A stretch of DNA of 36,949 nucleotides from Deltaproteobacteria bacterium (GTDB taxonomy: Bacteria > Bdellovibrionota > FAC87 > UBA2466): NCBI GenBank assembly GCA_900299195.1, contig OMIX01000073.1, forward strand, positions 1 through 36,949. The letters are read 5' to 3'. Under the pieces are notes generated by a model. It was not told where the DNA came from, did no database searches, and worked only from the letters and a program-made list of their open reading frames with translations. Made by a program: the position numbers and the translations under genes. Below are positions 26,236 through 35,212 of this stretch, one piece after another (the stretch's first letter is position 1; each line of letters opens with the position of its first letter).

Positions 26236-27720
26236 ATGCGTACTTTGCCAATGAAATCTTTTGATTCATTACTGGAAGGGCTTACTTTCGACGATGTCCT
26301 TCTTGTGCCTCGATTTTCGGAAATCTTACCCACTCAGGTCGACACTCAGAGCTCACTCACTCGTGAGATTCGACTCAAAATACCCTTGATTTCTGCTGCA
26401 ATGGACAAAGTCACAGAGAGTCAAACGGCTATTGTGATGGCGCGCCATGGAGGGGCTGGGGTTATTCACCGAAACTTACCTCCTGATAGACAAGCATTTG
26501 AGGTCGAAAAGGTTAAAAAAAGTGAGAGCGGAATGATTTTAGATCCCATTACTTTGGGGCCGAGTCAGACAGTTCAGGATGCTATCACTTTAATGAAAAA
26601 ACATGGAATTTCGGGATTCCCCATCACCGAGTCGGGAAAATTGGTCGGAATCGTGACCAATAGGGATTTAAGATTTGAAGAAAATTTAAGGCGTCCTATT
26701 CGCGAAGTGATGACGGGTGGAGAAAAACTCATCACCGGCCAAGAAGCGATTTCGATGGCTGACGCCGTGAAGTTGATGCACAAACATCGAATTGAAAAGC
26801 TTCCGATTGTAGACAAGGCTCAGAATTTAAAGGGTCTCATCACGATTAAAGACATGATGAAGACCATCAAACACCCACTAGCTAACCGAGATTCTAAAGG
26901 GCGTTTACGTTGTGGGGCTGCAGTAGGGGTGGGCCAGGAGGCTCAAACCCGAGTGGAATTGCTTCACAAAGCGGGAGTCGATTTTGTGGCGGTAGATACG
27001 GCTCATGGAGATTCCAAAGCCGTTTTAGATATCGTGAAGTGGATCAAACAAAATTATAGTGCTTTGTCGGTGGTGGCAGGGAATGTGGCGACTGCAGAAG
27101 GTGCCACCCATTTGTTTGAAGCCGGAGCCGATGCCATCAAAGTAGGAATGGGTTCTGGCTCGATCTGTACTACTCGAGTGATTGCTGGAGTGGGTCTTCC
27201 TCAATTTACAGCGATTCGTAATTGTGCGCCTGTTGCCAAAAAATTCGGCCGGTGTTTGATTGCCGACGGAGGAATCAAATATTCGGGTGATATTGTAAAG
27301 GCATTAGCGGCGGGTGCCGATGTGGTCATGATGGGTAGCTTGTTTGCGGGAACAGACGAAGCCCCAGGTGACATGGTTTTTTACCAAGGTAGAACTTACA
27401 AAACTTATCGAGGGATGGGTTCACTTGAGGCGATGAAAGAGGGGAATCGAGATCGTTATGGGCAAGGTTCGGTGGAGTCTCACGAGTTGGTTCCTGAGGG
27501 AATTGAGGGGATGGTCCCTTATCGTGGAGAACTGGCCCAAGTGGTGTTTCAGTTGGTTGGGGGAGTGAGAGCCGGATTAGGTTATTTAGGGTGTCGAGAT
27601 TTAAACGAACTTAGAGAAAAAGCGGAGTTCGTCCGAATTTCCCCTCAGGGACTTAAAGAGTCCCACGTACACGATGTTTATGTCACAAAAGAAGCTCCTA
27701 ACTACAAACCCAATGACTAA
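26236..27720 (+). CDS. guaB: Inosine-5'-monophosphate dehydrogenase
   Basis: Oxidises IMP to XMP with NAD, the committed step of GMP synthesis; 494 residues. The N-terminal [15 protein letters not shown] leads into two CBS domains (about 105-215), then the catalytic barrel with the active-site loop [11 protein letters not shown] (catalytic cysteine), the phosphate-binding [20 protein letters not shown] and the flap region [16 protein letters not shown] lies upstream of the ATG. A 6-bp stem, AATCCC with GGGATT (26188-26219), sits just before the ribosome site. Its stop overlaps the guaA start. Confidence 0.97.
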   Translation: MRTLPMKSFDSLLEGLTFDDVLLVPRFSEILPTQVDTQSSLTREIRLKIPLISAAMDKVTESQTAIVMARHGGAGVIHRNLPPDRQAFEVEKVKKSESGMILDPITLGPSQTVQDAITLMKKHGISGFPITESGKLVGIVTNRDLRFEENLRRPIREVMTGGEKLITGQEAISMADAVKLMHKHRIEKLPIVDKAQNLKGLITIKDMMKTIKHPLANRDSKGRLRCGAAVGVGQEAQTRVELLHKAGVDFVAVDTAHGDSKAVLDIVKWIKQNYSALSVVAGNVATAEGATHLFEAGADAIKVGMGSGSICTTRVIAGVGLPQFTAIRNCAPVAKKFGRCLIADGGIKYSGDIVKALAAGADVVMMGSLFAGTDEAPGDMVFYQGRTYKTYRGMGSLEAMKEGNRDRYGQGSVESHELVPEGIEGMVPYRGELAQVVFQLVGGVRAGLGYLGCRDLNELREKAEFVRISPQGLKESHVHDVYVTKEAPNYKPND

Positions 27721-29272
27721 GACTCATCAAACGAATTCGACTGAAGATGTTCCTGTTGTTATTTTGGATTTTGGTTCGCAATTTACTCAATTGATCGCTC
27801 GAGCCGTAAGGGCTCTTGGGGTCTACTGCGAGATTGAGCCTTTTTCGGTCGATTTGAAAAAGCTTAAGGCTAAAAACCCAAAAGCTATTATCCTTTCAGG
27901 TGGTCCCTCGAGTGTAAAAACTAAGTCCGCCCCTAAAATTGCCGAAGCTCTTTTTGAATGGAATTTGCCTGTTTTGGGAATTTGTTACGGAATGCAGTTA
28001 ATTTCCCACATGAAATCTGGAAAGCTTGAGAGTGGAAGGGCGAGAGAGTACGGCCATTGTGAAATTGAAGTTGTAAAAAACTCAGGCCTTTTTCAAGGGT
28101 TTAAAGTAGGGCAACTTCTTCCGGTTTGGATGAGTCACGGCGATAGCGTGGGAGAAGTTCCTGCTCAGGGTGTAGTTACCGCGAAAAGCCAAAAGTGTGT
28201 GGTAGCTTTTCAATACGAGAATCTGCATGCGATTCAATTCCACCCCGAGGTGGCTCACACTCCCATTGGGACTCAGATTATTTCAAATTTCCTATTCAAA
28301 ATTGCGAATTTAAGTCCTAACTGGAAAATGGAAAAGTTTCTGGAAACCCACCAACGTCAAATTTTGGCTCAAGTAGGAGAATCTCAAGTCGTGGGTGGAG
28401 TGAGTGGAGGGGTGGACTCTACAGTTTTGGCCGTTTTTCTAGGGAAAGTTTTGGGGAAACGATTTCATCCGATTTTGATTGATAATGGATTGCTTAGGAA
28501 AAATGAAGCCAAAGAAGTCGAAGCTTTCTTGAAAAAATCGGGAGTTAACCTCAAAGTGGTTGATGCAAGCCAGCTTTTTTTAAAGAAACTAAAAGGGGTC
28601 ACCGATCCTGAGAAGAAAAGAAAAATTATTGGCAAAACTTTTATCGAGGTTTTTGAAAAAGAGTGTCGCAAAATAAAAAATGCTAAATTTTTAGCTCAGG
28701 GCACTTTGTACCCTGATGTGATTGAGAGTGTTTCAGTCAAAGGTCCCAGCCACACCATCAAAACTCATCATAATGTGGGTGGGTTGCCGAAAAACATGAA
28801 GTTGAAATTGATAGAGCCTTTTCGGGAGTTATTTAAAGACGAGGTTAGGCAGTTGGGGAGTCAGTTGGGGATTCCGCAGGGTGTGCTCGAAAGGCATCCG
28901 TTTCCAGGTCCTGGGTTAGCGGTAAGAATTCTAGGAAATATCACTACTGATCGACTTGATTTGCTCCGCGAAGCCGATTCTATTTTTGTGGAGGAGTTAA
29001 AGGACAAGAGTTTATATCAAGAAATTTGGCAGGCATTTGCTGTCTTGTTACCTATTCAAACTGTAGGAGTCATGGGAGATGCTAGGACTTATGAATCGGT
29101 GGTTTCCTTGCGAGCTGTAACGAGTCGAGATGGGATGACGGCAGATTGGTACGGATTTGAAAAAGAGGCTTTGGGACGGATTGCTAACCGTATTATCAAT
29201 GAGGTTCCGGGAATTAATCGAGTGGTTTATGATGTTTCATCTAAGCCCCCCGCTACGATTGAGTGGGAATAA
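27713..29272 (+). CDS. guaA: GMP synthase (glutamine-hydrolysing)
   Basis: Amidates XMP to GMP; 519 residues from the ATG at 27713. That start overlaps the guaB stop by eight bases and gives the expected length; an in-frame ATG farther upstream is inside guaB. The class I glutaminase domain has GICYGMQLISH with its cysteine and HPEVAHTPIG. The ATP pyrophosphatase loop is GGVSGGVDSTVLAV near residue 220, and the C-terminal dimer domain ends YDVSSKPPATIEWE as in all GuaA. No Shine-Dalgarno is seen, consistent with coupling to guaB. Only five bases separate it from the next gene, a tryptophan-catabolic gene. Confidence 0.97.
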   Translation: MTKTHQTNSTEDVPVVILDFGSQFTQLIARAVRALGVYCEIEPFSVDLKKLKAKNPKAIILSGGPSSVKTKSAPKIAEALFEWNLPVLGICYGMQLISHMKSGKLESGRAREYGHCEIEVVKNSGLFQGFKVGQLLPVWMSHGDSVGEVPAQGVVTAKSQKCVVAFQYENLHAIQFHPEVAHTPIGTQIISNFLFKIANLSPNWKMEKFLETHQRQILAQVGESQVVGGVSGGVDSTVLAVFLGKVLGKRFHPILIDNGLLRKNEAKEVEAFLKKSGVNLKVVDASQLFLKKLKGVTDPEKKRKIIGKTFIEVFEKECRKIKNAKFLAQGTLYPDVIESVSVKGPSHTIKTHHNVGGLPKNMKLKLIEPFRELFKDEVRQLGSQLGIPQGVLERHPFPGPGLAVRILGNITTDRLDLLREADSIFVEELKDKSLYQEIWQAFAVLLPIQTVGVMGDARTYESVVSLRAVTSRDGMTADWYGFEKEALGRIANRIINEVPGINRVVYDVSSKPPATIEWE

Positions 29273-29277
29273 ATTTT

Positions 29278-29709
29278 ATGTCTAAACCAAAAATTGAACC
29301 TGTTTTTTGCCCTGAAGCTCCCAAACCCTTGGGGAACTATTCTCATGCGGTGACTTATGGGGAATTGATTTATGTTTCTGGCATTGCTTCTAGAGATTTT
29401 GTGACTGATCAGGTGCCAGGTTTAAAAATGGGGGAAAAGGGTGCTAAGATCTCTTATGACATCAAGCTTGAGACGCAGGCGACTTTGGAAAATATTCGAA
29501 AAATTTTAATTTCTGCAGGAAGTGATTTGGAACATGTGATTGAAGTGAACACCTATTTACTGGATATGCGAGATTTTAAAGCTTACAACGAAGTTTTTGC
29601 ACTATATTTCCCAAACCATCGTCCAGCACGAACCACGATTGCTGTAGCGGGGCTACCTGGTAACATCGCTATCGAAATGAAAGTGATTGCCGTAAAAAAA
29701 TCAGCTTAA
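29278..29709 (+). CDS. amnD: RidA-family protein, probable 2-aminomuconate deaminase
   Basis: Protein of 143 residues of the YjgF/YER057c/UK114 family: APKPLGNYSHAVTYGELIYVSGI at the start, ETQATLENIRKIL in the middle and the closing PARTTIAVAGLPGNIAIEMKVIAV. General RidA proteins hydrolyse enamines. The longer insert DQVPGLKMGEKGAKISYDIK and the position directly before the semialdehyde dehydrogenase point to 2-aminomuconate deaminase, releasing ammonia to give 4-oxalocrotonate. The specific activity rests on context. The ATG at 29278 is chosen because the frame upstream overlaps the guaA end. Confidence 0.82.
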   Translation: MSKPKIEPVFCPEAPKPLGNYSHAVTYGELIYVSGIASRDFVTDQVPGLKMGEKGAKISYDIKLETQATLENIRKILISAGSDLEHVIEVNTYLLDMRDFKAYNEVFALYFPNHRPARTTIAVAGLPGNIAIEMKVIAVKKSA

Positions 29710-29722
29710 AAGAAATAATGCT

Positions 29723-31249
29723 ATGGAAAGTTTATTCAAATCCTTAGAAGACGAAATTGTTTCGGGAAAAGATATCTCGGTTCCTGAGTTTTTAAAGACT
29801 TGGCTTTCAAAGCCTAAACTGAATTTTATAGGCAATCAACTGTGTGAGTCCAACTCAAAGAAAGTGTTCTGCAATACCAACCCGGCCACGGAAGAAGACT
29901 TAAATTGGGTCGTGCTCTCCGATAAAGTAGATGTTGAAAAAGCCATCACCGTAGCTAGAGAGGCTTTTAACAAAGGAGATTGGGCGAAGTTAACTCAGTC
30001 TCAACGGGCTCAGGTAGTCAAAAAGTTAGGGGATTTGATCTTACAACACCGAGCGCCCTTAGCCATTTTAGAAAGTCTGGATACGGGTAAGCCCATCTTT
30101 GAAACTTTCGAAGGGGATATCCCCCGAGCTGCGAGCAACTTCCATTTTTTTGCAGATTTCGCCAAAGAGGAGGAGACACTCCAATTTCAAAATGGCTTAG
30201 ACGAACATCAGGCCTTTCGTGAGCCCTTAGGGGTGGTGGCCTTAATCACACCTTGGAATTTGCCTCTCTATTTGGAGACCTGGAAAATCGCTCCGGCACT
30301 GATGATGGGCAATAGCATTGTTTTAAAACCCTCGGAGTTAACGCCTCTTACGGCGTGTTATTTTGCTGAATTGACTTTGCAAGCTGGGTTGCCCCCCGGT
30401 GTTTTCAATGTGATTCATGGATTTGGAGATAAAGCCGCAGGTGAGTTTTTGGTGAGCGATCCTAGAATCGATGCGATTTCATTTACTGGAGAAACCTCGA
30501 CGGGCAGAGCCATCATGCGTTCGGCAGCCGTAGGGCCCACTCGGGTTTCCTTTGAACTTGGAGGAAAAGGGGCTACCGTCATTTTTGAAGATGCCGATAT
30601 CGAAATGGCTGCGACTGAAACTTTGAGGGCGGGGTTTAGAAACCAAGGACAGATATGCCTTGCCACTCCTAGGGTGTTTGTCCATGAGTCTGTCTATTCT
30701 AAATTTAAGGAACTTTTTGTTGAGAAAGCTAAGCAGATCAAAGTAGGAAATCCCCTTAATTATTCAACGAGGATGGGGTCTTTGATTGGGAGAGAGCACT
30801 GGGAAAAAGTGATGAGTTACGTCTGTAGAGTGGAAGAACCTATGAAAGTGCTTCTAGGGGGAGATAGACCCAAGGAGATCAAAAAAGGGGCATTTTTGGG
30901 CCCGACAATTTTAGAAAATGTTCCGTTGGATCATAAGATTAGCCGAGAGGAAATCTTCGGCCCTGTCGTTTCGATTTATTCCTTCTCGGATGAAAGTGCG
31001 GTGGTTCGAGAAATCAATTCTACTCAATACGGTTTGTCGGCTTCGATTTGGACACGAAATACAGAAAGAGCTCAACGGGTCGCTCGGTCCATTCATGCCG
31101 GGCTGGTTTGGATTAATTGTTGGTTTGCTCGAGACTTGCGAGTTCCTTTTGGCGGACAAAAGCGAAGTGGTGTGGGGCGTGAGGGAGGCAAGCACAGTTT
31201 GGATTTTTTTAGTGAGTGGAAAAGTGTCTGTTTAAGGAGAACTCAATAA
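29723..31249 (+). CDS. amnC: Probable 2-aminomuconate 6-semialdehyde dehydrogenase
   Basis: NAD-dependent aldehyde dehydrogenase of 508 residues. Conserved landmarks are LITPWNLP with N179, SFTGETSTG, VSFELGGKGA with the general base E278, and NQGQICLATPR with the nucleophile C312. The sequence style is that of the ALDH8/hydroxymuconic-semialdehyde branch, and its neighbours (deaminase, decarboxylase, hydratase) fix the likely substrate as 2-aminomuconate semialdehyde. The N-terminus is about 20 residues longer than typical. The stop overlaps the next ATG by one base (TAATG). Confidence 0.9.
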   Translation: MESLFKSLEDEIVSGKDISVPEFLKTWLSKPKLNFIGNQLCESNSKKVFCNTNPATEEDLNWVVLSDKVDVEKAITVAREAFNKGDWAKLTQSQRAQVVKKLGDLILQHRAPLAILESLDTGKPIFETFEGDIPRAASNFHFFADFAKEEETLQFQNGLDEHQAFREPLGVVALITPWNLPLYLETWKIAPALMMGNSIVLKPSELTPLTACYFAELTLQAGLPPGVFNVIHGFGDKAAGEFLVSDPRIDAISFTGETSTGRAIMRSAAVGPTRVSFELGGKGATVIFEDADIEMAATETLRAGFRNQGQICLATPRVFVHESVYSKFKELFVEKAKQIKVGNPLNYSTRMGSLIGREHWEKVMSYVCRVEEPMKVLLGGDRPKEIKKGAFLGPTILENVPLDHKISREEIFGPVVSIYSFSDESAVVREINSTQYGLSASIWTRNTERAQRVARSIHAGLVWINCWFARDLRVPFGGQKRSGVGREGGKHSLDFFSEWKSVCLRRTQ

Positions 31250-32052
31250 TGGCTTTATCTCAACCACAGTTATTAGAAATTGCAGACAAACTGGATAAAG
31301 CGGAAGCTACCTGTCAACCCATTCCGCCTTTGGTGGAAACTTACCCCGCCCTCGAAGAAAAAGATGCCTATCAAATTCAGTGGATGGTGGCTTCCAGAGC
31401 ACTTCGAGCTCAACGACATCTTTTAGGTTATAAAATCGGGTTGACTAGTTTAGAGGCGCAAAAGCACTTTCGGGTTTTCGAGCCTGATTACGGTCATCTT
31501 TTTGATTCGATGTCGATTAACGAGGATTCTGAAATCGATCTTTCACAACTGATTCAGCCTAAAATTGAGGGGGAAATCGCTTTTGTTTTAGGAAAAGATT
31601 TAAGAGGTCCTGGAATCACTCCGGCTCAAGTGATGCGTGCCATCGATTATGTAACGACCAGTTTTGAGATTATTGATAGTCGAATTCAAAATTGGAAAAT
31701 TACAGCGAGAGATACCATAGCAGACAATGGATCTTCGTCTAGATTTGTTCTGTCGGGGATGAAGCGTCGATTAGAAGGACTCAGTTTGCCCCATTTAGGG
31801 ATGGCCCTTTATAAAAATAATGACGTCGTAGTTACAGGTTCAGGAGCTGCAGTGATGGGAAATCCCTTGAATGCCGTAGCCTTTTTAGCCAACACGCTCG
31901 CTAAACATGATCGAGGATTACTTGAAGGGCAGGTCATATTATCCGGAAGTATTGGGGGCATGGTGACGATGCAAGCTGGAGACCATTTTAGTGTAGAGAT
32001 TCAAAAGTTAGGTCGAGTCTCTGTTCGTTGCAAAGGAAAACTCAATGAATAA
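31249..32052 (+). CDS. amnF: 2-oxopent-4-enoate (2-hydroxypenta-2,4-dienoate) hydratase
   Basis: Adds water to 2-hydroxypenta-2,4-dienoate to form 4-hydroxy-2-oxovalerate; 267 residues. Both this and the next gene belong to the hydratase/decarboxylase superfamily. This one matches the hydratase (XylJ/DmpE) side in FEPDYGHLFDSM, IQPKIEGEIAFVLGKDL, IDSRIQNWKITARDTIADN and VILSGSIGGM. AAGGAGAA before the ATG at 31249 settles the start. It overlaps the decarboxylase gene by eight bases; the two enzymes are known to work as a complex in meta-cleavage pathways. Confidence 0.87.
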   Translation: MALSQPQLLEIADKLDKAEATCQPIPPLVETYPALEEKDAYQIQWMVASRALRAQRHLLGYKIGLTSLEAQKHFRVFEPDYGHLFDSMSINEDSEIDLSQLIQPKIEGEIAFVLGKDLRGPGITPAQVMRAIDYVTTSFEIIDSRIQNWKITARDTIADNGSSSRFVLSGMKRRLEGLSLPHLGMALYKNNDVVVTGSGAAVMGNPLNAVAFLANTLAKHDRGLLEGQVILSGSIGGMVTMQAGDHFSVEIQKLGRVSVRCKGKLNE

Positions 32053-32815
32053 CCAAGCGATTGCAGAGTTGCTGCGTAATGCGATGTTAAATCGGACTCC
32101 GGTCACTCAGATTAGTAAAATAAGGCCAGAATTTTCTTTGTCAGATGCAAATGAGGTACAGGAAATCGGATTTAATTTAGCGCAAGCTCAGGGAGAGAAG
32201 TTGGCGGGTTATAAGATGGGCTTGACGTCAAAAGCCAAGCAACGGGATGTGAATGTATTTGAACCTATTCGCGGATACATGTTGGCTAGTACTGAAATCC
32301 CAAAAAATGGGATTGTGAAAATGAATTCTAGGATTCATCCCAGAGTGGAACCCGAAGTGGCCGTAGTGCTCAAAGAAGAATTGCGGGGTCCTGGAGTGAC
32401 GTTACGAGATGTTGTGAGATCCATCGAGGGCATTTACCCAGCTCTTGAGATTGTCGATAGCCGGTATGAAGGTTTTATTTTTAAACTTGAGGATGTCATT
32501 GCCGATAATACTTCGGCCGCAGGTTTTATGGTGGGGAGAGTGAATCTGTTGCCACAAATAGATGAACTCAACCTCATGGGAATCACTGTAAGAAAAAATG
32601 GGGCCATCGTCGAAACGGGAGCTCCAGCGGCGGTATTGGGAGATCCTCTTTTGTCGGTAATGTCTTTAGCCAATAGTTTAGCTGAAGAAGCCAAAAGTAT
32701 TCCTGCGGGTTTGGTGGTTTTAACTGGAGGAATCACTCAGAGTGTTTCGTTTGTGAAAGGGGATAAAATCGAAGTGGAATGGCCTCAGGAAATTCTTTCT
32801 TTTATTGCTGAGTAG
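32045..32815 (+). CDS. amnE: 4-oxalocrotonate decarboxylase
   Basis: Decarboxylates 4-oxalocrotonate to 2-hydroxypenta-2,4-dienoate; 256 residues. It is assigned to the decarboxylase (XylI/DmpH) side by GYKMGLTSKAKQ, IHPRVEPEVAVVLKEEL, LEIVDSRYEGFIFKLEDVI and VVLTGGITQSVSFVKGD. It feeds the hydratase encoded just upstream. Its ATG overlaps the hydratase stop, and only seven bases separate its own stop from the fusion gene. The following aldolase and acylating acetaldehyde dehydrogenase, needed to reach pyruvate and acetyl-CoA, are not in this window. Confidence 0.87.
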   Translation: MNNQAIAELLRNAMLNRTPVTQISKIRPEFSLSDANEVQEIGFNLAQAQGEKLAGYKMGLTSKAKQRDVNVFEPIRGYMLASTEIPKNGIVKMNSRIHPRVEPEVAVVLKEELRGPGVTLRDVVRSIEGIYPALEIVDSRYEGFIFKLEDVIADNTSAAGFMVGRVNLLPQIDELNLMGITVRKNGAIVETGAPAAVLGDPLLSVMSLANSLAEEAKSIPAGLVVLTGGITQSVSFVKGDKIEVEWPQEILSFIAE

Positions 32816-32822
32816 TAAATCT

Positions 32823-34403
32823 ATGTTCGATAGAACCCAACTATTTTCTTTAAAGCGTGGTGGAATAGTCGAAAACCGTATTCATGGGGAAATAGTCGTT
32901 CATGACGGGGAACGGGTGATTTTTCAGACCGATGATGTTTTAGGTGAATACCCCATGAGATCTCTTTTGAAACCGTACCAATTTTTGGCAACAGGGTTAG
33001 GAGATAAAGAAATAGATTCAAAATACGTTCCTTCGTTGGGATCCATTTCAGCCAGTGCCGAACAGGTGGAATATTTAAAAAAATGGTATTTAGATAAAAA
33101 ACACCAAGATCTTATTTCTAAACTTAGATTAGCGCCTTGTTACCCTGCAGATGAACAGAATCGAGCGAAGATTAAAGAAAAAGGGGAAGGGCCGTCCCCT
33201 TTTTTTCATATGTGTTTTTCAAAACATTTGGCCATTCTTGAGAGTTGTGTCCAAAATGGCTGGGATCTCACGACTTATTACCAAATGGACCATCCCTATC
33301 ATCAAAGATTAATTCAGATAGTTTCGGAAGTTTTAGAGACCGATATTTCTAAAAATCGTTTCTGCGTCGATGGCTGCAAATTACCGTCCCCTATTTTTTC
33401 AATGGGGGATATGGCAAAGCTTTATCAGCGACTTGCCGCAGCTGAAGGGGATACCTCACTTCATAAGATACAGCAAAAAATGTTGAAACACCCTTCCTGG
33501 ATTGGGGGACCGGAGCGAATCGATACTCTGTTGATGCAACGAAATCCCGGGTTGATTGCGAAAGAGGGAGCTGATGGACTTTTGGGTCTGGCTATCCTTC
33601 CTACTTTTAATTATCCACGAGGATTGGGGATTGTGGTTAAAATTTGGGCTGGGTACTATCCCAAATTAGCCGCTCTTGCTTTGGTGCCTTTATTTAAAGC
33701 TCTGGGTTTGAAAACGGTGGAAGAGGTCTCTTCTGACCATCAGATTGAATTTCACTATGAACCCTTTCAAAAACCGACGGGTAAATATTGGGATATCAGT
33801 CCTGAATTAAGTGAGTCGATTGCGGTGTGGCCCGGGGATGTAAAGTTTCAGCAGAGAAAGTCCCTTGATGTTGAACAAGGTGACCACTTAACTTTATCTA
33901 GTTTCTCGACGACAGTTCATGTAGGGGCTCATACTGATGCTCTTAACCATTTTGAAAAGAACAGTCACGGAATTGAAGCCCACTCGTTGAATCCCTACTG
34001 GGGCAGTTGCCAAGTGATGGAAGTGAAAAAAATAGAGGATAAACGGATCGAAATTTCAGACATTCAAAATAAAAAAATATTGGCTCAGCGGCTATTGTTT
34101 AAAACAGGTTCGTTTCCTAATCCTCATCAGTTTAATGAAGATTTTTGTTATTTCTCACCCGAAGTGATTGAGTATTTGTCTAGGCACGGAGTCATTTTAG
34201 TGGGCATTGATACCCCATCGATAGATTCTTTTCATTCGAAAGAATTGCCTGCCCACCATGCCACTGCCCAATGGGGTGTTCATATTTTAGAAGGGGTGGT
34301 GTTAGACAATATCGAGGAGGGGATGTATGTGCTATCCGCTTTGCCTCTTCGAATTAAAGGGTCGGATGCGAGTCCAGTCAGAGCTGTTTTGACCCCAAAA
34401 TAA
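32823..34403 (+). CDS. kynB: Fusion: asparaginase-II-type amidase + kynurenine formamidase (KynB)
   Basis: Single uninterrupted frame of 526 residues. Residues 1-305 match the asparaginase II family: IHGEIVVHDGERV at the start, the S47-x2-K50 catalytic pair in MRSLLKP, S76 and S78 in SISASAEQ, C131 with K134-H135, D183-G-C185, and K247 in AKEGADG. Residues 320-526 are a full KynB, which hydrolyses N-formylkynurenine to kynurenine and formate. The metal ligands H366, H370, D372, H376, H478 and E490 are all present, as is IDTPSIDS. Normal KynB is about 210 residues and stands alone. The start is the ATG at 32823; an in-frame TTG 18 bases earlier overlaps the previous gene. Last gene of the gua-amn operon. 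Confidence 0.9.
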   Translation: MFDRTQLFSLKRGGIVENRIHGEIVVHDGERVIFQTDDVLGEYPMRSLLKPYQFLATGLGDKEIDSKYVPSLGSISASAEQVEYLKKWYLDKKHQDLISKLRLAPCYPADEQNRAKIKEKGEGPSPFFHMCFSKHLAILESCVQNGWDLTTYYQMDHPYHQRLIQIVSEVLETDISKNRFCVDGCKLPSPIFSMGDMAKLYQRLAAAEGDTSLHKIQQKMLKHPSWIGGPERIDTLLMQRNPGLIAKEGADGLLGLAILPTFNYPRGLGIVVKIWAGYYPKLAALALVPLFKALGLKTVEEVSSDHQIEFHYEPFQKPTGKYWDISPELSESIAVWPGDVKFQQRKSLDVEQGDHLTLSSFSTTVHVGAHTDALNHFEKNSHGIEAHSLNPYWGSCQVMEVKKIEDKRIEISDIQNKKILAQRLLFKTGSFPNPHQFNEDFCYFSPEVIEYLSRHGVILVGIDTPSIDSFHSKELPAHHATAQWGVHILEGVVLDNIEEGMYVLSALPLRIKGSDASPVRAVLTPK

Positions 34404-34406
34404 AGT

Positions 34407-34420
34407 AGGTGCGAACCTAT
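34407..34420. terminator. Small hairpin between convergent genes
   Basis: TAGGT-GCGA-ACCTA, a 5-bp stem capped by a GNRA-type loop, fills the 17-bp gap between the fusion gene and kynA. No T-run follows on the plus strand; on the minus strand it is followed by CTTTATTTT. It is weak as a terminator for either gene. Confidence 0.35.
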
Positions 34421-35212
34421 TCAATACCCCGGAGATAAATGAGTTCTCAACTCCCATAACTCGGGAAAGAATCTTTTAGATAACGTTTGGGTTAAGTAAG
34501 CGACTCCTAGTGAGCCACCCGTGCCTTTTTTCATTCCGATCATTCGCTCTACCATTTGCACATGACGAAATCTCCAAAGTAACAACTGTTCATCATAATC
34601 AATAAAAGCTTCGCAAAGAGAGCGTAGATCGTGGTGCTTAGGATTTTGATAAATCTCTAAAAGACCGGTACGAACGGCGTCCGCATCGAGTGTGGTCACC
34701 AATTTTCGTTGGACTAAAAGTTTTTTGAAGGATTGGGGAAGATTCCCTTCCTGAGCAAGTTCACTTAATTTGGGGAGCCATTCTGGTTCTAACGGAGCAA
34801 ATTTTCGATACTCTTCGATTGAAGCCCCCGAGATAATTTCAAGTTCCCTAAACTGTAAACTCTGAAATCCACTGGCTGGGTTCAGATTGGATCTGAATTT
34901 ATTGAAATCGGTCGGGGTCATCGTCTCTAGAATATTGAGTTGTTGAACCAGAACTTTGAATATTTCAGAAACTCTCTTTAAAGTGTGAAAGCAGGCTATA
35001 AGGTCATTGCTTTCTAAAGACTGAATCAGAGATCTAAGCTCAAACAGAACCAGTTTAAACCAAAGCTCATAGACCTGATGAATGATAATAAAAAGCGGTT
35101 CATCGTGAGCTGCGGGTTGTGCGATTGGGTTTTGAAGTTCAAGAAGTTCTTTGACTTTTAAGTAGGAAGAATAGGTTAGCTCTTTGCCCTGGGTTGGAAT
35201 TTTAGGATTCAA
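34421..35212 (-). CDS. kynA: Tryptophan 2,3-dioxygenase
   Basis: Heme enzyme opening the indole ring of L-tryptophan to N-formylkynurenine, the substrate of the convergent KynB domain. The predicted length is 263 residues from a TTG at 35212, chosen because GGAAGG lies five bases upstream and LTYSSYL, where the family begins, follows shortly; an ATG at 35299 would add 29 non-family residues. Active-site residues are present: H45 in IIIHQVYELWFK, R107 in FNKFRSNLNPASGFQS, the heme ligand H217 in WRFRHVQM, and the GTGGS loop at 230-234. It overlaps the response-regulator gene by 11 bases and has no promoter of its own in sight. Confidence 0.95.
   Translation of the reverse strand: MNPKIPTQGKELTYSSYLKVKELLELQNPIAQPAAHDEPLFIIIHQVYELWFKLVLFELRSLIQSLESNDLIACFHTLKRVSEIFKVLVQQLNILETMTPTDFNKFRSNLNPASGFQSLQFRELEIISGASIEEYRKFAPLEPEWLPKLSELAQEGNLPQSFKKLLVQRKLVTTLDADAVRTGLLEIYQNPKHHDLRSLCEAFIDYDEQLLLWRFRHVQMVERMIGMKKGTGGSLGVAYLTQTLSKRFFPELWELRTHLSPGY

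Noticed and set aside
30415-31235. Antisense and alternate-frame frames inside the aldehyde dehydrogenase gene
   Set aside because: They are shadows of a conserved gene with ordinary codon use in the main frame.
32805-32822. Start of the fusion protein at the upstream in-frame TTG
   Set aside because: It overlaps the end of the decarboxylase gene, and the asparaginase-II family begins at the next ATG (32823).
33720-33790. Fusion of amidase and KynB as a lost stop codon or assembly artefact
   Set aside because: The frame is continuous with a normal linker, and both domains retain their catalytic residues. I keep the fusion but list resequencing as a check.
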